Below are positions 13,832 through 18,729 of a stretch of DNA of 18,729 bases, one piece after another (within the stretch, counting starts at the first letter, position 1; each line of letters opens with the position of its first letter). Position numbers and translations under genes: made by a program. Location of the stretch: NCBI GenBank assembly GCA_051859825.1, contig JBHYFA010000058.1, positions 1-18,729 on the forward strand, read 5' to 3'. Source of the stretch: CSBr16-58 sp051859825. GTDB taxonomy: Bacteria; Bacteroidota; Bacteroidia; Flavobacteriales; Schleiferiaceae. A model generated the notes under the pieces. That model saw only the letters and a program-made list of their open reading frames with translations. It did not search any database and was not told the DNA's origin.

Positions 13832-14293
13832 ATGAAGCTCAGAGACATCCTACACGTAAGCGGAAAACCCGGACTCTTCGAACTCAAAGCCAGCAATAAA
13901 AACAACGTTATTGCCACTTCACTTATCGATGGAAAAAGCACTTCCATCTCTTCCCGTCAGCCGGTGATGTCTCTTGGCGATGTTGCCATCTACGGCATCG
14001 AAGAGGAAATTCCCCTACTCGATGTTTTCGAAAGAATGTTTACCCGTGAGGGCGGTCCGGAGGCACCCAGTCATAAAGAAAGTCAGAATGTGATTGAAGA
14101 CTTCTTCGGTGAAATCATTCCTGAATACGATCGCGAGAGAGTGTATTTCAGCGACATGAAAAAGGTGGTACAGTGGTACAACCTCTTGTTGCAAAAAGAA
14201 GTTATCTCGGAGGACTTTTTTCAAGCTGAAAAAGAAGAACGAGCAAAATATACGGAAAGCCAAGAGGCCGCTACTGAGCAAGATAGCGAATGA
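13832..14293 (+). CDS. DUF5606 family protein
   Basis: This 153-residue protein matches the Bacteroidota-restricted DUF5606 family by its N-terminus (LRDILHVSGKPGLFELKAS, then VIATSLIDGKSTSIS) and the MSLGDVAIYGIEEEIPL segment at about 46-62. The C-terminal third is charged and probably helical or disordered (ending EQDSE). The function is unknown. Its stop overlaps the mazG start as ATGA, implying translational coupling. No membrane segment or signal peptide is present, so it should be cytoplasmic. Confidence 0.85.
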   Translation: MKLRDILHVSGKPGLFELKASNKNNVIATSLIDGKSTSISSRQPVMSLGDVAIYGIEEEIPLLDVFERMFTREGGPEAPSHKESQNVIEDFFGEIIPEYDRERVYFSDMKKVVQWYNLLLQKEVISEDFFQAEKEERAKYTESQEAATEQDSE

Positions 14294-15066
14294 ACACCCG
14301 CCAAGAAATCTTAAGCGCATTTGACCGTTTGCTTACCATTATGGAGGAGCTTAGGGAAAAATGTCCTTGGGATAAAAAGCAAACCCTCGAAAGTTTGCGC
14401 CACCTCACCATCGAAGAAACCTTCGAGCTGGCCGATGCCATCATCGATGAAGACCTCGAAGAAATCAAGAAAGAGCTGGGCGATATTACCCTGCACATGG
14501 TTTTTTATGCCAAAATAGCCTCGGAACGCAAGGCCTTTGACATGGGTGATGTGCTGCATGCCGTGTGCGACAAACTGGTGGAGCGCCACCCGCACATCTA
14601 CGGCGATACTGTGGTTCATTCTGAGGAAGAGGTAAAGGCCAATTGGGAAAAGATTAAGCTCGGCAACAAGCAAAACCGCTCCGTGCTCGACGGCGTTCCG
14701 CGCTCCCTCCCCGCCATGATAAAAGCCTTTCGCATGCAAGAGAAGGCCAAAGGCGTAGGCTTTGATTGGGACGAGCCGCAGCTGGCATGGCAAAAGGTCA
14801 AGGAAGAATTACAAGAATTTGAAAACGAACAAGTATCGGGCAGCGAAGCCAGTCGAGAAGACGAATTCGGCGATGTACTTTTTTCCTTGATCAATTACGC
14901 ACGACTTGCAGGTATCAACCCCGATAGCGCACTGGAGCGCACCAATAAAAAGTTTATTCACCGCTTTCAATCCATGGAAAAGCAGGCAGCGGAGGCCGGT
15001 AAAAACCTCTACGACTTGAGTTTAGCTGAAATGGAAGAGCTTTGGATCAACAGCAAATCACGATAA
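14290..15066 (+). CDS. mazG: Nucleoside triphosphate pyrophosphohydrolase MazG
   Basis: MazG hydrolyses NTPs and dNTPs to the monophosphate and pyrophosphate, cleaning the nucleotide pool. The 258-residue product has the tandem-domain plan. In the N-terminal domain CPWDKKQTLESLRHLTIEE leads to EETFE (42-46) and ELGD (62-65), the Mg-binding pair. In the C-terminal domain KEELQEFE (171-178) and DEFGDVLF (191-198) repeat that pattern. Length and motifs agree with E. coli MazG. It starts within the DUF5606 stop (ATGA). Confidence 0.95.
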   Translation: MNTRQEILSAFDRLLTIMEELREKCPWDKKQTLESLRHLTIEETFELADAIIDEDLEEIKKELGDITLHMVFYAKIASERKAFDMGDVLHAVCDKLVERHPHIYGDTVVHSEEEVKANWEKIKLGNKQNRSVLDGVPRSLPAMIKAFRMQEKAKGVGFDWDEPQLAWQKVKEELQEFENEQVSGSEASREDEFGDVLFSLINYARLAGINPDSALERTNKKFIHRFQSMEKQAAEAGKNLYDLSLAEMEELWINSKSR

Positions 15067-15108
15067 TAACCTCAGCAGCCTTAGCGGCTTGAAATACCCT
15101 TTTGCAAA

Positions 15109-15588
15109 ATGAGCCTATTTTCTCTGATGATTACCCTCGATGACGAAAAGAACGACGTAATTCGTCAGCTTGTGGTAGAAGGACAAAGCAGTTTATTCGA
15201 CCTACACCAAAGCATTGTGGAGGCGTTTGAGCTTAATCCCGGGGAAATGGCTTCCTTTTATCATGTGGAGGGCAATTGGGAAATGAGCGAGGAAATACCC
15301 ATGGAAAAGTTCGACGAGAAATCACCCATTCGCGCCATGAGTGAATGCAGCGTGGAAGACATCTTCCTCAACAACGACCGTCTGGTATATGTCTATGACT
15401 TCCTTTCCCTCTGGACATTTTTCATTGAAAGAGTAAAAACCGCCGAAGACGTATCCACCACCGGCCTAGTGCTATCCATTGGCACCCTACCCGATGAAGC
15501 TCCGGGCAAGCTGTTCGAGTTTGAAAACAACGAAATGGAAGACTTGGACGCGGAGGATTTTGATGAGGATTATGAGAGGGAGTGGTAG
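15109..15588 (+). CDS. pRiA4b ORF-3-like / IS1096 TnpR-like protein
   Basis: The 159-residue product resembles the plasmid pRiA4b ORF-3-like family (also labelled IS1096 passenger TnpR-like), whose chromosomal members in Bacteroidota have no known function. The typical elements are a short beta-strand start, SSLFDLHQSIVEAFELN at about 27-43 with a following strand-rich part (SFYHVEGNWEMSEEI), and the acidic tail (about 137-157). No transposon ends or resolvase catalytic residues are present, so this is likely a resident gene rather than an active element. It lies 42 bp after mazG, converging on the T9SS cargo gene only 17 bp away. A -7-like sequence close to its ATG (TACCCTTTTG) deviates from consensus. 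Confidence 0.75.
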   Translation: MSLFSLMITLDDEKNDVIRQLVVEGQSSLFDLHQSIVEAFELNPGEMASFYHVEGNWEMSEEIPMEKFDEKSPIRAMSECSVEDIFLNNDRLVYVYDFLSLWTFFIERVKTAEDVSTTGLVLSIGTLPDEAPGKLFEFENNEMEDLDAEDFDEDYEREW

Positions 15589-15605
15589 GGAAAAACTTTT
15601 GAAAC

Positions 15606-17183
15606 TTACTCAACCTTCAGCATTCTTAACTTCCAAGTCACACCGGAACGTGTTTCCACCATCACAATGTAACTTCCTTTCGCAAGTCCTTCTGTTGAAA
15701 TACGTACCTTTGAAAGACCATCATGGTTTTGTAATACTTTGACTAATTTACCATTACCATCAAGCAAACGTATTTGCTCTATTGTTTCATTCAAATCATC
15801 TAATTCCAACCAAAAAAAATTCTGAGAGGGATTGGGGTATAGCTTAGGAGGATGAGTAAGGTTTACCATTGGTTTATCAATAGATAATGATGGGGGACAA
15901 TTTCCAGGACCAAAGCAACCGTTACTATCAACGCGAACCAACCATGACCGTTGATACCTATCATCAAAAGTTTTTCCAAATAGAGCATGGCCAATAAAAG
16001 CATGATCACCGTTGTCATGTTTGACAAAATCCAACAAGAAATGATGATTTAAATTCCAAGGCGAAGATTGCAGTATTCTAGTGCTAATTACATTACTTGC
16101 TGTGTCTGCCTTTAAAAAGTAACCGAGGGCTTGATTAAATACTCTAAATGATCCTACACTGGACCATAAATAATGTCCAAATGCAGAAAAATTACTATTA
16201 GTAAAACTAGTCAACGAATAACTTTGTAATGAACCATCAGCATCTGTTGTATAAGATTCCCAATTGATAGAGTCATTGGTTATATTCCATGAAGTTACTT
16301 TTGTTTTCATAGGAAACGTATTAAATACCGAATTGTCAAAATCATGAGATACAAGCAATATGTTTTGATTTACACTGTCAAAGTGCATGCTTCTGATCCC
16401 AAGAGTTTGGTTTTCATCAAAATTTCTTGAGGATATTAATCCGGTCTGTGAATCATAGATTCGCACCACACTTGTGCCAACCCTATAAATGGGAACGGAA
16501 GAATTCCAATACGTGAAAAAACCCGATATTGCAAAGCGGTTGTTGTCTAGAGGAATCACTCTATTGGCGAGAGCTGCATTTATCGTAAAATTTGTATTTA
16601 TAAAGTCTTCCCACTCAGGTTCAAGATTCTTATTTAATTTCATAATCCACCCAAAACCATTGGTATTTGTGGGGGTAATACGAAGTCCACAAGCCAAAAA
16701 ACCACTGTCTTGCGTAGGTTGAATAGAGTTAAACCAAGATCCAATAAGATTGGTATCCACAAATGATCGTTCATTAAGAATGGCCCCTGTGGTATCAACT
16801 ATAAAAATATGCGCAAAACTTACATTGGTTGTTGTGCTGCCAAGTATTCGCTTACTTGCATAAATCAATAACTTGTTTTCATCGATGACCTTCAGACTTT
16901 GAAAATTAAAACTAAATAATGAATCTTGGAAAACATAAGAATGAGAATCCTCTATATCGCCCATGTCATTGAGCTTGTAAAAGAATAAGGTATCTGGCAT
17001 GCCTAATTGTCTTTGTCTTGATACTGCATAGTATTTATTATTCAAATAAACTAAAGACCCTCCGCCATAAGCAATGTCTTGTCTTACAGTATCTTCCTCT
17101 ATTTGTTTGTTAAAGTAGGGTTGTGCAGTACCCGCTCCACAAATAGAAAAAACGATTAGAAAATAGAAAATATGTGTTTTCAT
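15606..17183 (-). CDS. Secreted T9SS cargo protein with C-terminal sorting domain
   Basis: The 525-residue product starts with a signal peptide (MKTHIFYFLIVFSICGAG, cleavage near TAQ). A repetitive beta-rich body of propeller-like strands follows (segments such as NNKYYAVSRQ, ENKLLIYASKR, NRFAISGFF). It ends in a type A T9SS sorting domain, beginning KLYPNPSQNFFWLEL and finishing GSYIVMVETRSGVTWKLRMLKVE. Such proteins cross the outer membrane through the type IX system and are released or attached. No catalytic domain is recognisable. The ATG at 17181-17183 is preferred over an upstream frame extension because it begins the signal peptide and follows a -7 element. GC content (about 30-38%) is lower than in the housekeeping genes. 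Confidence 0.85.
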   Translation of the reverse strand: MKTHIFYFLIVFSICGAGTAQPYFNKQIEEDTVRQDIAYGGGSLVYLNNKYYAVSRQRQLGMPDTLFFYKLNDMGDIEDSHSYVFQDSLFSFNFQSLKVIDENKLLIYASKRILGSTTTNVSFAHIFIVDTTGAILNERSFVDTNLIGSWFNSIQPTQDSGFLACGLRITPTNTNGFGWIMKLNKNLEPEWEDFINTNFTINAALANRVIPLDNNRFAISGFFTYWNSSVPIYRVGTSVVRIYDSQTGLISSRNFDENQTLGIRSMHFDSVNQNILLVSHDFDNSVFNTFPMKTKVTSWNITNDSINWESYTTDADGSLQSYSLTSFTNSNFSAFGHYLWSSVGSFRVFNQALGYFLKADTASNVISTRILQSSPWNLNHHFLLDFVKHDNGDHAFIGHALFGKTFDDRYQRSWLVRVDSNGCFGPGNCPPSLSIDKPMVNLTHPPKLYPNPSQNFFWLELDDLNETIEQIRLLDGNGKLVKVLQNHDGLSKVRISTEGLAKGSYIVMVETRSGVTWKLRMLKVE

Positions 17184-17190
17184 AATTGTA

Positions 17191-17198
17191 CAAATATA
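17191..17198 (-). promoter_or_regulatory. Probable -7 element of the T9SS cargo gene
   Basis: On the minus strand this reads TATATTTG (TAnnTTTG), ending 7 nt before the ATG at 17183. The -33 half is not convincing. Confidence 0.4.
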
Positions 17199-17295
17199 AG
17201 CGTTTCGAAGAATAGTGAATAAAAATGTTAACAGCAAAGCAAAAAAAAAACGAACTGACCAAATTTATTTTACAGAATTTAAAAAATATTTTTAC

Positions 17296-17329
17296 TATGC
17301 ATGCATAATATTAAGCAGATAGGTATCTG
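17296..17329. repeat. Two palindromes in the intergenic region
   Basis: TATGCATGCATA (17296-17307) is a perfect 12-bp palindrome. CAGATA-GG-TATCTG (17316-17329) is a 6-bp inverted repeat with a 2-nt spacer. They lie between the two T9SS cargo genes. They could be a 3' stem-loop of the upstream gene or operator-like sites, and there is no adjacent T-run. Confidence 0.4.
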
Positions 17330-17392
17330 TAACCCTAATTAAGCTTTCACATTCTTAGCCTCCACTCAATAGTTAAGTAGCCTCACAAGCAC

Positions 17393-18729
17393 CTACTTCA
17401 CCACCACCTTCAAAACCCTCTCCCGCCCCGGATACTTCTCCGATTTTACTTTTACCAGATACAAGCCAGACGCAAAGCCGGATAGCGGTATGTAGGCGCC
17501 GTTATTCACTTGCGATACGGAAAGCTTTTTTTGCCCTGTGGTAGAAAAGAATTCGAGGGTGTAGGAATCATTGGCAGGACCAACAAAATTTAGACCCTCG
17601 GTGGCAGGATTTGGGAAAAGTTACACAAAGGAATCATCGATGTTTATTTTGCTTGTTGACAATACATTGCACATAGTATCCATAGTAGTAACAACTACAT
17701 TGCGCTCAAGATTACCCTTGCGATGGTCGTATTCGTTATAGACAAGGTAGATAATTGAGCCGTCGTCGGAGGCAAACATGGAGGTAATTATTTTATTGAT
17801 GCTGTCATCAGTAACTAGGCAGTCCCATTCGTGAGAAAAGTCGTGGATTTTAAACACTCGTATATCCGCCTGCCAGTTTAAATCTAAAACAGCGGGAGCC
17901 GGCTCATAACCTCCATAATAATAATTTTTACCAACCACAACATCTGCTCCCCTATGATGTCCATGATTATATGTTCCTGGAGAAATAGGATGGAGGCTAA
18001 AAGTGTCAATCAGATTCATATTAAAATCATGTAACATAAAAGACCATTGAAAAGAAAAGTTTGAAAGAAGAAGAGTATCTTTATAAACACTCATATTCCC
18101 CACTCTAAATCGAAAAAATGGTTGAAAATTGGGAACTAAGGTGTCTAAACCATAATAAGTATAATTTACGGCGTCTACAGTATGATAAAGACTACTATTA
18201 TGTTCTGGTATTCTTAATAAATTACCTGTTTTAATTAAGCTGCCAGATAATGCCGGAGTATTAGGATATAAAGTATCTTTTACAAGGGATAATCCGCTTG
18301 AAATATTAACTTGACTTAACCATAAACGATATTGACTTTGCACTTCCAAAAGGGAAAGATAGATATTATCACTTTCATAATGAAAATCTATTACATTAAC
18401 TCTCTCATGATGCGGAACAATAACTCTGTCCACAATCTGCATATTCTCATCTGTTTTCACCACAGCATAACCCTTTGAATCAAGTCGGCGAGGTGCAGGA
18501 ACAACATAAACTCCTAACCAATAAATAAAATCCCCTTCTACAAATGCATAGCGAAACATATAGGTAATCGAATCATTGAAATCTCTAACTAAGACCGAAT
18601 CTATATCTCCGTTTGCATCAACTTTATAAAAATAATTGTGTATTGCACGCGGTGATCCCACCAAAGGCATTGAACATATCATCCCAAAACGGCAAGCTGT
18701 GTAAACACATGGCTAAGGTGTCCACGTGC
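17393..18729 (-). pseudogene. T9SS cargo gene broken by a stop and a probable frameshift, 5' end outside the window
   Basis: The main frame (18682 to 17621) encodes a beta-rich secreted-type protein ending IDDSFV and then TAA at 17621-17623. Directly after the stop the same frame continues for 75 codons as a complete T9SS sorting domain: LFPNPATEGLNFVGPANDSY at the start, GFASGLYLVKVKSEKYPG near the end, closing VLKVVVK before TAG at 17393-17395. At the other end, the frame upstream of about 18630 is out-of-frame-like and meets a stop. The neighbouring frame reads plausibly (VDTLAMCLHSLPFWDDMFNA). Removing one base from an A5 run at 18628-18632 would join it to YKVDANGD. Either the gene is decaying or the draft sequence has two errors. 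The N-terminal signal peptide lies beyond the window. Confidence 0.8.

Noticed and set aside
1..18729. CRISPR arrays, tRNA or rRNA genes, prophage or defence systems
   Set aside because: No regularly spaced repeats, no rRNA or tRNA-like segments and no phage or defence proteins were seen. The only mobile-element trace is the nuclease fragment at 5848-6051.

Overview
This window looks like chromosomal DNA of a member of the Bacteroidota, probably Flavobacteriales. The evidence is the family content (a DUF3822 gene next to rsmD, DUF5606, type IX secretion C-terminal sorting domains), repeated -7 promoter elements of the form TAnnTTTG, and weak or absent Shine-Dalgarno sequences. A run of 10 Ns at 4351-4360 shows it is a draft scaffold. 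No rRNA, tRNA, CRISPR array, complete insertion sequence or phage gene was seen.

Layout. 1-220 holds two hairpin-forming elements, part of a dispersed repeat that recurs inverted at 11213-11271. Next come a small His-rich membrane protein (221-634), then rbfA and a LolC/E-type permease on the minus strand, divergent from a MATE exporter. The exporter converges on a minus-strand operon: a membrane-anchored hypothetical protein, DUF3822 (interrupted by the N gap) and rsmD. The operon's upstream region (5643-6203) carries a near-perfect Bacteroidota promoter, small inverted repeats and a degraded fragment of an Rpn-type PD-(D/E)XK nuclease/transposase. lpdA with a terminator follows.

7703-10777 is a metal-uptake operon on the minus strand: a TroA-like binding lipoprotein, a TroC-like permease fused to a DtxR/MntR-type regulator (architecture of chlamydial YtgCR), and a TroD-like permease. 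No ATPase gene is present where troB would be expected. About 500 bp of AT-rich intergenic sequence follows.

11278-15588 is mostly housekeeping: an outer-membrane beta-barrel candidate divergent from and overlapping ruvX, then def, a TPR-like lipoprotein, DUF5606, mazG and a pRiA4b ORF-3-like protein. 15606-18729 holds two minus-strand T9SS cargo genes. The first is intact. The second is broken by an in-frame stop exactly at the start of its sorting domain and by a probable frameshift near its 5' part, and it runs off the window.

The most interesting items are the permease-regulator fusion in an operon lacking its ATPase, the broken T9SS cargo gene, the dispersed hairpin repeat, the nuclease remnant, and several genes whose -7 element sits only 4-8 nt from the start codon, which predicts leaderless or near-leaderless transcripts.
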